Made by a program: the position numbers and the translations under genes. From Marinilabilia salmonicolor (lineage in GTDB: Bacteria > Bacteroidota > Bacteroidia > Bacteroidales > Marinilabiliaceae): 64,000 nucleotides of DNA. The DNA lies in the NCBI RefSeq assembly GCF_003003035.1, contig NZ_PVTS01000012.1, positions 99,908 through 163,907 of the forward strand, in the 5' to 3' direction. Below the pieces are notes generated by a model. That model had not been told where the DNA came from and ran no database searches. It saw nothing but the letters and a program-made list of their open reading frames with translations. Below, piece after piece: positions 52,532 through 62,092 of the stretch (the first letter of the stretch is position 1; the number at the start of each line of letters is the position of its first letter).

Positions 52532-53422
52532 ATGCAGATTGAACAATTGCAAGGCTCCATAGTAGCCATTGTAACCCCTTTTAAAGACAACGGTGAAATC
52601 GATTTGGAAACCTTTGATGAATTGGTGGAATTTCATATCAGTAGTGGAACCGATGGAATAGTGGTGTGTGGAACAACAGGGGAAACTCCTACATTAAGCG
52701 ATGCTGAAGATGCTCAGATGATTGAGCGTTGTGTGAAGAAAGTCAACGGAAGAGTTCCTGTGATAGCCGGAACCGGAAGTAACTCAACGGTCGATTGCAT
52801 CAAATACAGTCGAAAAGCTGTTGAACTTGGTGCTGATGCCTTATTGGTGGTGGCTCCTTATTACAATAAACCTTCTAAAAGGGGTATGTATAAACATTTC
52901 TCGCAGGTTGCCAAAAATGTGGATGCCCCTATCATTTTATACAATGTACCGGGAAGGACAGGGAGCAACATTGAACCCGCTACAGCTATTGAACTTGCCA
53001 ATAATTATAAAAATATCATTGCCATCAAAGAGGCAGGTGGTGACATGAATGTGTTTGCCGAGCTTTTGGCCAACCGACCCGACGGATTTAAAGTTTACAG
53101 TGGAGATGATTTCCTCTCATACTCAGCCAACTGTCTGGGTGCAGATGGGTGTATTTCGGTGGTTGCCAACCTGATTCCCGCTGATTTTCATCAAATGATG
53201 AAGAGTTCTATTGATGGAGATTATAAGGTGGCGCGTGAATTGTTTTACAAGTACCGGGCGCTGATGGAGCTCATGTTTGCCGAGTCAAATCCATTGCCGG
53301 TGAAAACTGCTCTTGCACTTATGGGCCGGGTGAATGAAGTATTCCGTGCTCCCCTCTGCGAGATGGAGGATGACACCAGGGAACAATTGAAAATTGAACT
53401 CAAAAAGCTGAAGTTGATGTAG
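52532..53422 (+). CDS. dapA: 4-hydroxy-tetrahydrodipicolinate synthase
   Basis: 296 residues. Substrate loop CGTTGETPTLSDAED, catalytic Tyr in ILYNVPGRTGSN, and Schiff-base Lys in IAIKEAGGDMN, all at the expected spacing. It condenses pyruvate with aspartate-semialdehyde for lysine and diaminopimelate. A housekeeping gene lying inside the xylan locus, with its own promoter and terminator. Confidence 0.97.
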   Translation: MQIEQLQGSIVAIVTPFKDNGEIDLETFDELVEFHISSGTDGIVVCGTTGETPTLSDAEDAQMIERCVKKVNGRVPVIAGTGSNSTVDCIKYSRKAVELGADALLVVAPYYNKPSKRGMYKHFSQVAKNVDAPIILYNVPGRTGSNIEPATAIELANNYKNIIAIKEAGGDMNVFAELLANRPDGFKVYSGDDFLSYSANCLGADGCISVVANLIPADFHQMMKSSIDGDYKVARELFYKYRALMELMFAESNPLPVKTALALMGRVNEVFRAPLCEMEDDTREQLKIELKKLKLM

Positions 53423-53498
53423 TTCTTGACACATTTCGATAAAAGGAGAGACTTCTTTTCGGATGAGTCGTATTGGAGTCAACAAATGATATATAAAA

Positions 53499-53533
53499 AC
53501 AGGCTGAATGATAGTTTTCAGTCTGTTTTTTTT
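53499..53533 (+). terminator. intrinsic terminator of dapA
   Basis: ACAGGCTGAA (53499-53508) / TTCAGTCTGT (53517-53526), one wobble, then a run of eight T. Confidence 0.82.
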
Positions 53534-53574
53534 TGTTTAAAATTACCTCTGCCAGCCTATAATTTCCCGGAAAC

Positions 53575-53628
53575 GCTTGTCATTGAGAGCGTAGGGAAGA
53601 AATCTCAATTATTTAACCGGGCACCAAT
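53575..53628. repeat. repeat family C, degenerate copy
   Basis: CTTGTCATTGAGAGCGTAGG, then GAAATCTCAATT and the shared tail ACCGGGCACCAATG, ending 28 bases before the deleted GH43 gene. Confidence 0.5.
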
Positions 53629-53646
53629 GATCTGTAACATACATAA

Positions 53647-54192
<546 letters not shown>

Positions 54193-54556
54193 AACAATGG
54201 TTTTATATATAATAGTTCGTTAAACTTTTTCAAAGCTCTGGAAATTAAATCTTTAAGTTCAAATGAGTATTTTTGATAAAATGCAGAGTGCCAATGTTTT
54301 ACGATTTTCTCTAATCTCTAACTTCTAAAATCTAACGATCTATTGATATAGTAATTTTTATTATTTTGTTACATTTATCCCGTTTTATTGACTTCGTCGA
54401 TAGTTGAATATTGGGATAGATTATTTACGAATAATCAGGTAATGACGGCAGAAGCTCAATTTTAATGAAAGGAGTCCCTTTTGCTCGGGACGAGTTTCAT
54501 CCGACCCTGGCAAATGAATTTTTTACTGGGGCAAGAGACTCTGATATAATGGCGTT
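54193..54556. other. non-coding gap upstream of the hybrid sensor gene
   Basis: Contains a degenerate TCTAA(C) array near 54310-54345 and a decayed piece of repeat family B (about 54490-54537). No promoter with good spacing was found. Confidence 0.45.
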
Positions 54557-57500
54557 ATGAGGTATATGTTGCGAAAAGTATTGGTCAGTGCGATTTTATC
54601 TTTTTTTTGTTTGTTTCTGACAGGGCAAAGACTGGATCAGGCCGACTATAAATTTCGCCACCTCAATAGCTCGCATGGACTTTCCAACAATCAAATTTCA
54701 TCCATTCATAAAGATCGTTTCGGATTTGTTTGGTTTGGCACTGTTTCCGGACTCAACAGATATGATGGTCACTCGTTTAAGACCTACAAGAATATTCCCG
54801 GAGACACCACAACCATACCGTTCAATAACGTTCAACGCATCTTTGAAGATCATCGGGGCTTTTTGTGGGTTTTTTCTCAGGACAATCAACTGACTATTTT
54901 TAATCCTTACAAAGATGTATTTTCTTCTGATTATGACCTGCTAACCCGGGAAGACCACATTCCTTCTGATTATATCTCTTCGCTGGTGGTTGACCGAGAC
55001 TCCAATTTGTGGGTGACAACCAATCAGTACGGGGTTTTCAGAGTAGATGCCCAAACTGAAGAGATTGAGCGGTTTCATGAGTTGAGAGGGAACGAATATG
55101 ATATAAGTAGTGATTTAGTTACGGATATTATTGTAGATACTGATTCTACAGTGATGATCGTGAATGCACAAGGGCGGGTGGAACGGTTGGACATCGAATC
55201 CGGTAACGTTGTCTCTTCCTATATGAGCAGGATTTTATCCGATGTTCCGGTGAGTGACTATTATTCTGTTTTTGTGGATCAAAGTGATAATCTCTGGATT
55301 TATTCGGAACAAAGTGATCTTGGATTATTCTATATGGATGTGTCAAATGGCAGAGAATTGCACTTTTCCGTAAATGATACCCGATACAACCTGGCCAGCA
55401 ATATTGTAACCGGTATTCTGCAGGATGAGAAAGGCCATATCTGGGTTGGCACGGATCATGGAGGCTTGCAGATCATTGACAAAGCTGACTTTTCTGTGAT
55501 TAATGTAAGAACAACAGAGGGTGCCTCCAATAGTTTGTCTCAAAACAGCATCACATCCCTGATCCGGGATAATTCCGGGACTATTTGGATCGGGACCTAC
55601 AAAGAAGGGGTTAATTATTATCATCCCGATCTGTTTCAGTTTAAACTTTTTTCGCACAATCCCTTCCTCGAAGGAGGGCTTCCGGCCAATGACATTGATT
55701 GTTTTGCCGAAGATGAAAAAGGAAATCTTTACATCGGGACCAATGGAAAAGGACTGATCTACCATAATCGAAGCAATGGGGAATTCAGGGTATTCAGAGC
55801 AAAACCCTCAAATCCGGACTCTTTAAGCCATGATGTGGTAGTGAGTTTACTTTATGATTCAAAAAATCGCTTATGGGTGGGGACTTATTATGGTGGACTG
55901 AATTGTTATGAAAACGGGAAGTTTAAGAGGTACCTGCACGATCCTGATGATCCGGGATCTTTATCAGATAACCGAATCTGGAAGATCCTGGAAGATGCAG
56001 ACGGTCGGATCTGGATTGGTACCCTGGGAGGTGGACTAGACCTTTTTGATGAGGCCAATAACCGGTTTTTGCATTACCGGGATGGGGACCTGAACTCTGT
56101 AAACTCTAATTTTATCCTGACAATGGAGGAGGATCGTGATGGAAATCTTTGGATTGGTACCTCTTACGGAGTGAATGTCTTGAACAAAAATACCGGTCGG
56201 TTTTCTCATATTGCTGCCAATCCGGGCAAGCAAAATGCTTTAAGTCACCATATTGTGTTATCTATACTCGAAGATCAACGCGGAATGATGTGGTTAGGAA
56301 CCCGAAACGGATTGAATATGTACAATCCTGAAACAAAGGAGTTTCGATTGTTTCTGGAACGAGACGGATTGCCTGATAATAATATTCTCAACTTGCTTGA
56401 AGATGGTAGTGGTAATATATGGATGAGTACTTTAAATGGTCTTTCGAGGTTGGAAATGGTTACTTCGGAAGATGGGGTTGATTATTCCCTTAGCAACTTT
56501 GATCTTCTTGACGGTTTGCAGGGCCGTGAGTTTAATGAACATGCTGCCTTTAAAACTACCGACGGTGAGCTGATATTTGGGGGACCCGATGGATACAATT
56601 TGTTTGATCCTTCAAAGATTCAAAAGAGTACACGGATTCCTCAGATAAGAATTACAGGTTTGCGGCTTTTTAATAAGAAAGTTGGTATTGGAGAAAAAGT
56701 CGGCCGACATGTTATTCTCCGACGACCGCTGTTTCTTTCTGATACGCTTGAGTTAAAACATGACCAGAATGTGTTTTCGCTGGATTTCTCAGGTATGGGG
56801 TATTTTCATCCGGAGAAAATTAAATATCAGTATATCCTGGAAGGGTTTAATGAGGAATGGGTGACTGCCGATGCTCAAAACCCGCTGGCGACTTACACCA
56901 ACCTGAATTACGGAACCTATCGGTTTCGTGTTCGCGGTCGGATAGGAGATGACGGGCCTTATGGAGAAGAGGCAGCATTAACAGTGGTCATTCAACCCCC
57001 GTTTTATGCAACTCAGTATGCTTATGGTGCTTATATTATATTGTTTGCGGGCTTAGTTGTTTTCTTTGGCTTTATCATAAGGCGTCGTGAGCGAATCAAA
57101 TATCAACGTCAGAGTGAGTTGACAGAGCATAAGCGGATTCATGAGGTGGATGAAATGAAAATCCGGTTTTTCACAAATATCAGTCATGAGTTCAGAACCC
57201 CACTGACGTTGATTATTACCCCGCTGGAAAAGCTTATGCAGGAAGTGAAAGATACAGGCATCAGGGAACAGCTGAAGTTGGTGACGCGAAATGCCCGACG
57301 ACTTTTGGGGCTGGTCAATCAATTGCTGGATTTTCGGAAGATGGAGGTTCAGGGAATTGTCCTCAGCAGAACCAGAAGCGATATTGTCGCTTTTGTGAAG
57401 GAGGTGGCCATTTCTTTTTCAGACCTGTTTGACACCAAATCCATTCGTTTTTCTATTTCTTCGAATGTTGATGCTCTGACCATGAGTTTTGACCCGGACA

Positions 57501-58714
57501 AAATGGAAAAAATTGTTTTCAATTTGTTGTCTAATGCTTTTAAGTTTTCTCAGGAGTATGGAGAAGTGAAGTTGAATATTGAGTATGCGGAGACTTCGGA
57601 GAAAAAAACAGGGAAAGTAATACGCATTGCTATTAGTGACAAAGGTATTGGAATCTCGTCTGAAAAGCAGGAGAAAATTTTTGATCGTTTCTTTCAGATT
57701 AGAAACGATGATAACCAGATTCCCGGTAGTGGCATCGGACTTGCCATCACACGGGAGTTTGTGCGCTTGCATGAAGGAGAAATTTTTCTGGATAGTCATC
57801 CCGGACAGGGAAGTACCTTTATTGTTGAATTACCTGTATCTCAGGATGAAGATACCGGGGTGGCATCAGGCAAAAATGCAGAAGTTTACAGTGTTCACGA
57901 AGGAGAAAAAGCCATCGAAGAGACGCAGGAAACCGGGAACAACGATAAACCGCTTTTGCTGATTATCGAGGACAATGAAGATTTGAGATTTTATCTTAAA
58001 GAAAACCTGCGTCGCAATTATCGCATTGTTGAGGCTGCAGATGGAGACAGCGGAATAGAAAAAGCCCGTACAGTTTTTCCGGATGTGATTATCAGTGACA
58101 TCATGATGCCCGGAACTGATGGCGTGGAGTTATGCCGTATTCTGAAAAGTGAATCTAAAACGTCTCATATTCCCGTTATACTGCTCACAGCCAAGGTCTC
58201 TTCTGAGCAGGAAGCAGAAGGATTGGGTGCCGGAGCGGATGATTACATTACCAAGCCTTTCAATTATGAGGTGCTGGAGCTTAAAATCGGTAAACAAATC
58301 GAGATTCGCCGGCAGTTCCGGGCTAAACTCGAAAAGCAACATTTCGAAATAGAACCCGGTGAAATTGGCATAACTTCCCTGGATGAAAAATTCATAAATA
58401 AAGCAACGCGGTTTGTGGAGAAAAATATTGCCAACACCGATTTATCGGTGGAAATATTTAGTCGCGAAATGGGGGTCAGCCGCGGACATCTTTACAACAA
58501 AATCGTTTCTCTGACGGGAAAAACACCTACGGAATTTATTCGCATTATGCGACTGAAGCGAGGCGCCCAGTTGTTAGGCAAAAGTCAGCTCAATGTGGGT
58601 GAAGTGGCCTTTAAAGTTGGCTTTAATGATCCCAAATATTTCTCCCGCTATTTCAAAGAGGAGTTTGGCGTTTCTCCTTCTGAATATGTGAAGAGAATCG
58701 AAAAGAATGGGTGA
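54557..58714 (+). CDS. hybrid two-component system sensor-regulator (Reg_prop, HisKA, HATPase, REC, AraC HTH)
   Basis: 1385 residues. Signal peptide at 1-23; two-component propeller repeats to about 700 (DRFGFVWFGTVSGLNRYDG, DEKGHIWVGTDHGGLQIID, DSKNRLWVGTYYGG and others), then a Y_Y_Y domain near 745-810, one membrane helix near 822-843. The H box ISHEFRTPLTL has His877, the N box NLLSNAFKFSQ and the G boxes DKGIGIS and GSGIGLAITREF follow. The receiver (LLLIIEDNEDLRF) has Asp1181 in DIMMPG and Lys in TKPF. An AraC HTH ends the protein. Such HTCS proteins sense glycan fragments in the periplasm and activate nearby carbohydrate genes; the xylan genes at 47.6-54 kb are the likely targets. Confidence 0.95.
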   Translation: MRYMLRKVLVSAILSFFCLFLTGQRLDQADYKFRHLNSSHGLSNNQISSIHKDRFGFVWFGTVSGLNRYDGHSFKTYKNIPGDTTTIPFNNVQRIFEDHRGFLWVFSQDNQLTIFNPYKDVFSSDYDLLTREDHIPSDYISSLVVDRDSNLWVTTNQYGVFRVDAQTEEIERFHELRGNEYDISSDLVTDIIVDTDSTVMIVNAQGRVERLDIESGNVVSSYMSRILSDVPVSDYYSVFVDQSDNLWIYSEQSDLGLFYMDVSNGRELHFSVNDTRYNLASNIVTGILQDEKGHIWVGTDHGGLQIIDKADFSVINVRTTEGASNSLSQNSITSLIRDNSGTIWIGTYKEGVNYYHPDLFQFKLFSHNPFLEGGLPANDIDCFAEDEKGNLYIGTNGKGLIYHNRSNGEFRVFRAKPSNPDSLSHDVVVSLLYDSKNRLWVGTYYGGLNCYENGKFKRYLHDPDDPGSLSDNRIWKILEDADGRIWIGTLGGGLDLFDEANNRFLHYRDGDLNSVNSNFILTMEEDRDGNLWIGTSYGVNVLNKNTGRFSHIAANPGKQNALSHHIVLSILEDQRGMMWLGTRNGLNMYNPETKEFRLFLERDGLPDNNILNLLEDGSGNIWMSTLNGLSRLEMVTSEDGVDYSLSNFDLLDGLQGREFNEHAAFKTTDGELIFGGPDGYNLFDPSKIQKSTRIPQIRITGLRLFNKKVGIGEKVGRHVILRRPLFLSDTLELKHDQNVFSLDFSGMGYFHPEKIKYQYILEGFNEEWVTADAQNPLATYTNLNYGTYRFRVRGRIGDDGPYGEEAALTVVIQPPFYATQYAYGAYIILFAGLVVFFGFIIRRRERIKYQRQSELTEHKRIHEVDEMKIRFFTNISHEFRTPLTLIITPLEKLMQEVKDTGIREQLKLVTRNARRLLGLVNQLLDFRKMEVQGIVLSRTRSDIVAFVKEVAISFSDLFDTKSIRFSISSNVDALTMSFDPDKMEKIVFNLLSNAFKFSQEYGEVKLNIEYAETSEKKTGKVIRIAISDKGIGISSEKQEKIFDRFFQIRNDDNQIPGSGIGLAITREFVRLHEGEIFLDSHPGQGSTFIVELPVSQDEDTGVASGKNAEVYSVHEGEKAIEETQETGNNDKPLLLIIEDNEDLRFYLKENLRRNYRIVEAADGDSGIEKARTVFPDVIISDIMMPGTDGVELCRILKSESKTSHIPVILLTAKVSSEQEAEGLGAGADDYITKPFNYEVLELKIGKQIEIRRQFRAKLEKQHFEIEPGEIGITSLDEKFINKATRFVEKNIANTDLSVEIFSREMGVSRGHLYNKIVSLTGKTPTEFIRIMRLKRGAQLLGKSQLNVGEVAFKVGFNDPKYFSRYFKEEFGVSPSEYVKRIEKNG

Positions 58715-59394
58715 TTGACTTTTTGTTTTGTTGTTTTTCTTTGGTCATCTCAGCTTTGAAATAAAAGATTTTTAACTTCGCACCACTGCCATACCGGCAA
58801 GTATGGATGATTTGTGCTGTTTTCCAGCTGCTTTTTTTTTATTATGGTTTTCTTTTTTTAGAGCCGGGGCCTGAAGGGTTCCCATGTTTATAGAAGTCAT
58901 GATAATAAAGAAACCGACGCTGAAGGTATTGAATGTTCTTCGATGAGAATTTGTTTATTCTCGTTGGCCCCTTTCAGGGACCTTATGTAACAGGATTCTT
59001 TTTACCCCGGATGGCATCCGGGGTTACTCAAATTTGCCCCTTTCAGGGACAGGAGTGATACCTTAATTGGATGAAAAATGGGTTTTATTGTTTTATTGTC
59101 AGGAGACGAGGGATGGAAAACCCTTCGTGTGTGAAACGATTAGGGTAGGGGGCTTTTTTCTTCTGTCTTCACTCTTCTGACTTTTTCTGTTGGCTTAGCC
59201 CAAAAGGAACAAAAGGTCAAGTCCGCTTAAACCTATCCTCCAGCGTCATCCAAAATTTCCGGCCGTTGCGCAAGACCTTAAAAATCGCCCATTTTGGCCT
59301 CCCGCCATCGCCGGCCCGGCAAGCAAACGGGGTCAGCGCGCTGTTTAAATTGTCGGGTTCGGCTATTCATAGTTGAATTCTTTTGAAAAGATGA
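58715..59394. other. long non-coding region, first part
   Basis: No gene. A direct repeat GCCCCTTTCAGGGAC occurs near 58970 and 59035, with a hairpin ACCCCGGATGGCATCCGGGGT (split as ACCCCGGAT / ATCCGGGGT, about 59004-59024) between them. Around 59200-59345 the sequence CAAAAGGAACAAAAGGTCAA and a GC-rich tail resemble a common dispersed Bacteroidota intergenic element. Nothing looks translated. Confidence 0.5.
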
Positions 59395-59544
59395 TTGCTG
59401 ACAGTTCATTTGAGATTCTATTCTCTAACCTCCAACCTCAATCTCAGTCTCAACCTCAGCCTTAATCTCCGTCTTTTTCTCTACTTGTCTGCTCGCTTAA
59501 TTCTGCTACTCCCTGTCATTCCCCCCACACCCTTCGGCTTCCGT

Positions 59545-59696
59545 CCCCCTCCGCGTCGTACCTGCTTCGATCCTGGGTCGTACCTGCTTCGATGCTTCTT
59601 CGATGCTTCTTCGACTGTTCTTCGACCTTATAAGGTCGAAGAACAGTCGAACAAAGGCCGAACAAGACCCGAACAAGGTACGAAGAAGACCCGATA
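59545..59696. repeat. TTCGA-rich array with a 42-bp perfect palindrome
   Basis: Repeats of about 11 bases of the form TTCGATGCTTC occur in direct orientation from about 59567, end in a perfect palindrome at 59610-59651 (arms of 21 bases meeting at TTA/TAA), and continue as the inverted form (GTCGAACAAAG, CCGAACAAG, CGAAGAAG) to about 59694. A weak echo (GCCGAAGAATGCCGAAC) appears near 59820. GC-rich compared with the surroundings. Confidence 0.7.
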
Positions 59697-60109
59697 AATG
59701 TGTAGTTATCTCATTGAAAATCAAATATTTGAAAATGCTTTTATTTAACAAAATATTAAACAGCATTTAGATTTTTGTGGTCATCAGGCTTCTTCCGGGT
59801 AGATTCAGGCACCTCCGTTGGCCGAAGAATGCCGAACAAATAGACGTACGAAAGCTGAATTTGTGATCTGGTGAGCATTGATCTAACTTTATGTAAGCGT
59901 CAGCTAATTTGCTGCATACTTCAGATACCCGAATATTCAAATTTTCAAGAGGCTCTTCCTTTATTGTTAATAATATTTTCTATTTTTAATGTTTTAAAGA
60001 TAGAAGGGATTATTGTGTTGGTTATCAATGATAAATGCGGGACTTTCTTATGTGCTGACTTTCGATTATTAAAACTTGGCAAGATATAGATATTGCAGGT
60101 ATGAATAAT
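59697..60109. other. AT-rich non-coding stretch
   Basis: No supported gene or RNA and no promoter assigned. Two open frames here have no start context and unusual composition and are discarded. Confidence 0.45.
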
Positions 60110-60308
60110 TAGTGCCCGTTTATAAAGTCGGGAAACTTTGCAAAAATTCATGTGTCTGGTCAGAAAGTGACAGTTGCAAGGCTTGCGACCGCGTGCCGCC
60201 TAAAGCTTTAGCGGTGGCGCAATCCGCCAAAAACGGAGTTTACTTGGGTAAATGAGTATTTTGGCGGCAAGCGTAACGACGCAAATGTTACTTTATGGAC
60301 AGACACTA
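60110..60308. repeat. MITE-like repeat family A, copy 4
   Basis: 199 bases. Ends TAGTGCCCGTTTATAAAGT / ACTTTATGGACAGACACTA (15 of 19 inverted matches). Like copy 1 it has an inner GTGTCTGGTCAGAAAGT segment, the run CAAGGCTTG, and a palindrome CCGCCAAAA/TTTTGGCGG around TTTACTTGGGTAAA. Closest relative of copy 1 (37611-37777). Confidence 0.75.
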
Positions 60309-60326
60309 ATTAATGGCCCCACAAAA

Positions 60327-60582
60327 TTGGATGGATTCCGCCAACAGGATATGAGCGATAAATTGGGTATTAATTTCCGTAGCAATCAGAGCCTCGAAAG
60401 GGGAGACCCCAAACTTGACATTGATGCTTAGGGTGAATAGCTAAAAATGTTGAAATAGAATGTGTCAGGGGTGTTGAAATAAAGATCTGTTACTATAAAT
60501 TGAGAGATTGAGCTACTTAAAAACAGAGAATACGTATCTACGGGAGAAGGTTGATCAATTGATGGAGATGATGGGGAAGTAG
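60327..60582 (+). pseudogene. remnant of an XRE-type HTH regulator
   Basis: The first part, RQQDMSDKLGI...LERGDPKLDIDA, matches the usual HTH_3 signature of Bacteroidota XRE regulators. It then breaks by stops and a frame change, and a later frame gives LKTENTYLREKVDQLMEMMG, the C-terminal coiled coil that often ends such proteins. N-terminal residues are lost next to the repeat at 60110-60308. Not functional as a protein. Confidence 0.5.
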
Positions 60583-60697
60583 GATTTATAAATTAGTTTA
60601 CATAAAAAGGTACACAATACTTCCATATAGGGATGTATAATGCAATTTTCAGCCAGATTAAAGCGGTATAACAGCAACTGGTGCTTTTATAAATTCG

Positions 60698-61894
60698 TTA
60701 GGGCAAATAAAAAACAAACAAAATGGACTACTTAAAAAAACTTTCGCCTCCTTTTACAAGCAAAGAAAATGAAACATATATAACTGAGCTAAAGAATAAA
60801 TTTGAATTTTTTAATAAATATTTGATTGAAAGTGATTTTAATAGAATTCTATCATCTGAAGATTACTCCTCAATTTCAACAATATCAAAGAGTATTCTTG
60901 ACGCAATTGAGGAATATTTACAAGGAAATTCAGGTAACGCATACAAAAAAATTGAGAATTTACTAACTACAGAATACAAACATTTGGAGAATATAACATA
61001 CAATTTAAGCAATAAAAATCAATTGATTAGAATAAGAAAGTCAATTACTAACCTAAACAAAAGGAAGGATTTATTCCATATCCCATTTAACTTGAGGCAG
61101 AAGGTTGCTAAACAAAGATACTCAATTGAAGGATTACCATGTTTATATTTAGCAGCATCTTCATATGTTACCTGGCTTGAACTAAATAAACCAAGCTTCA
61201 ATGAAATGTGGGTTTCAGCATTTAGACCAACTAAACAAATCCCAATACTTGACTTATCATACACATTAGGTAAACTTGAAAACGATTACAAAAAATCAAT
61301 TCAAAAAGAATACACTATTGACAAATTGAAATTTTTCCCTTTTGTACTAGCGACTTCCTTTAGAGTTAAACACCTAAATGATTTTTTTCACGAAGAATAC
61401 ATTATTTCCGGAAAACTTTTGCAATGGGTTACTAACAATACTACTTTTAAAGGTATCCGTTACTTAAGTACAAAACTTGAATCTTACGAAAATCTCGAAT
61501 TTTTATGGTGCGCTTCTAACTTCGTAATACCTCCAGTGAAGCCGAAAAAAGAAGAAGTTTATAATGAAATCTTAAAAAAATCATTCAAGACTACAGAACC
61601 TCAGAATTGTTCAGTATTAATAGCATATGGTAATGCGGGTGAAGTTGCAGCATACCATGCTAATGGAGATGAATTTGAAGAATTTACAAATGAGAATTTA
61701 AAGGCAGACAACAGTCTTAGCAAGAATATTGATGAATTAATTTTTAAAAACTATTTAATTTCAGACTTTTATAATATAGACGGATATTTAAGAGACAAGT
61801 TTACTCTAGACTATATATGATTTAAAAACTACTTGCCCTAACACTTAGCCTCCGATCAAGCGTTGCTTGCACACGCTTGATATTGGAGGCTCTG
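60698..61894 (+). mobile_element. integron-like gene cassette carrying a RES-domain gene
   Basis: The left boundary reads CG|TTAGGGCAA (cut after G60697) and the right part reads TTGCCCTAAC (61833-61842) followed by an attC-like hairpin to CTCTG|TT. On circularisation the ends give GCCCTAAC...GTTAGGGC, exactly the complementary R''/R' pair expected of an integron cassette. The gene starts 25 bases inside and ends 14 bases before the attC-like site, the compact layout of cassettes. No integron integrase is present in the window. Confidence 0.55.
60723..61820 (+). CDS. RES-domain protein (NAD+ phosphorylase family)
   Basis: 365 residues. Residues 1-120 are helical without known motif. Residues 125-320 form the RES fold: RYSIEGLPCLYLAASSYVTW followed by LELN (Arg and Glu of RES), FHEEYIISGKLLQWVTNN and FKGIRYLSTKLESYENL with the conserved GIRY-S. 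Characterised RES toxins destroy NAD+ and are held by Xre antitoxins encoded next to them. No intact antitoxin gene is adjacent, only an XRE remnant upstream. The gene is strongly AT-rich and sits in a cassette-like element. Confidence 0.82.
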   Translation: MDYLKKLSPPFTSKENETYITELKNKFEFFNKYLIESDFNRILSSEDYSSISTISKSILDAIEEYLQGNSGNAYKKIENLLTTEYKHLENITYNLSNKNQLIRIRKSITNLNKRKDLFHIPFNLRQKVAKQRYSIEGLPCLYLAASSYVTWLELNKPSFNEMWVSAFRPTKQIPILDLSYTLGKLENDYKKSIQKEYTIDKLKFFPFVLATSFRVKHLNDFFHEEYIISGKLLQWVTNNTTFKGIRYLSTKLESYENLEFLWCASNFVIPPVKPKKEEVYNEILKKSFKTTEPQNCSVLIAYGNAGEVAAYHANGDEFEEFTNENLKADNSLSKNIDELIFKNYLISDFYNIDGYLRDKFTLDYI

Positions 61895-61900
61895 TTGAAC
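61835..61900 (+). other. attC-like recombination site
   Basis: GCCCTAAC (61835-61842), then AGCCTCC / GGAGGCT and TCAAGCG / CGCTTGA forming a two-part imperfect stem with unpaired bases between, an 11-base loop, and GTTGAAC (61894-61900, fits GTTRRRY). This is the order R''-L''-loop-L'-R' of attC sites, about 66 bases. Confidence 0.55.
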
Positions 61901-62092
61901 TAAACAATTTCCCGGGGCCTCACCATAACGATTTGAGAAGCATGTGATTATCTATAGTGTTTTGAATCGGTTTTTGAGAGGTGTTTTAAACCGGTTTGAG
62001 GGATGTTTTTTCGCTCTTTGACATATAAAATCAGTAATGATCTTCTTATTTGAGGTCTTTTTTCATTGGGTTGCTCTATTAATGTCTTGTTT

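Noticed and set aside
59567..59694. Possible CRISPR array in the TTCGA region
   Set aside because: Units are about 11 bases, adjacent, without unique spacers, and invert around a palindrome; no cas genes.
59395..59697. 100-codon open frame with LNLSLNLSLNL
   Set aside because: Low-complexity translation of TCTCAATCTCAG-type repeats and of the TTCGA array; no real coding pattern.
59871..60089. 72-codon open frame in the AT-rich gap
   Set aside because: No start context and no conserved-looking pattern; overlaps an equally open antisense frame.
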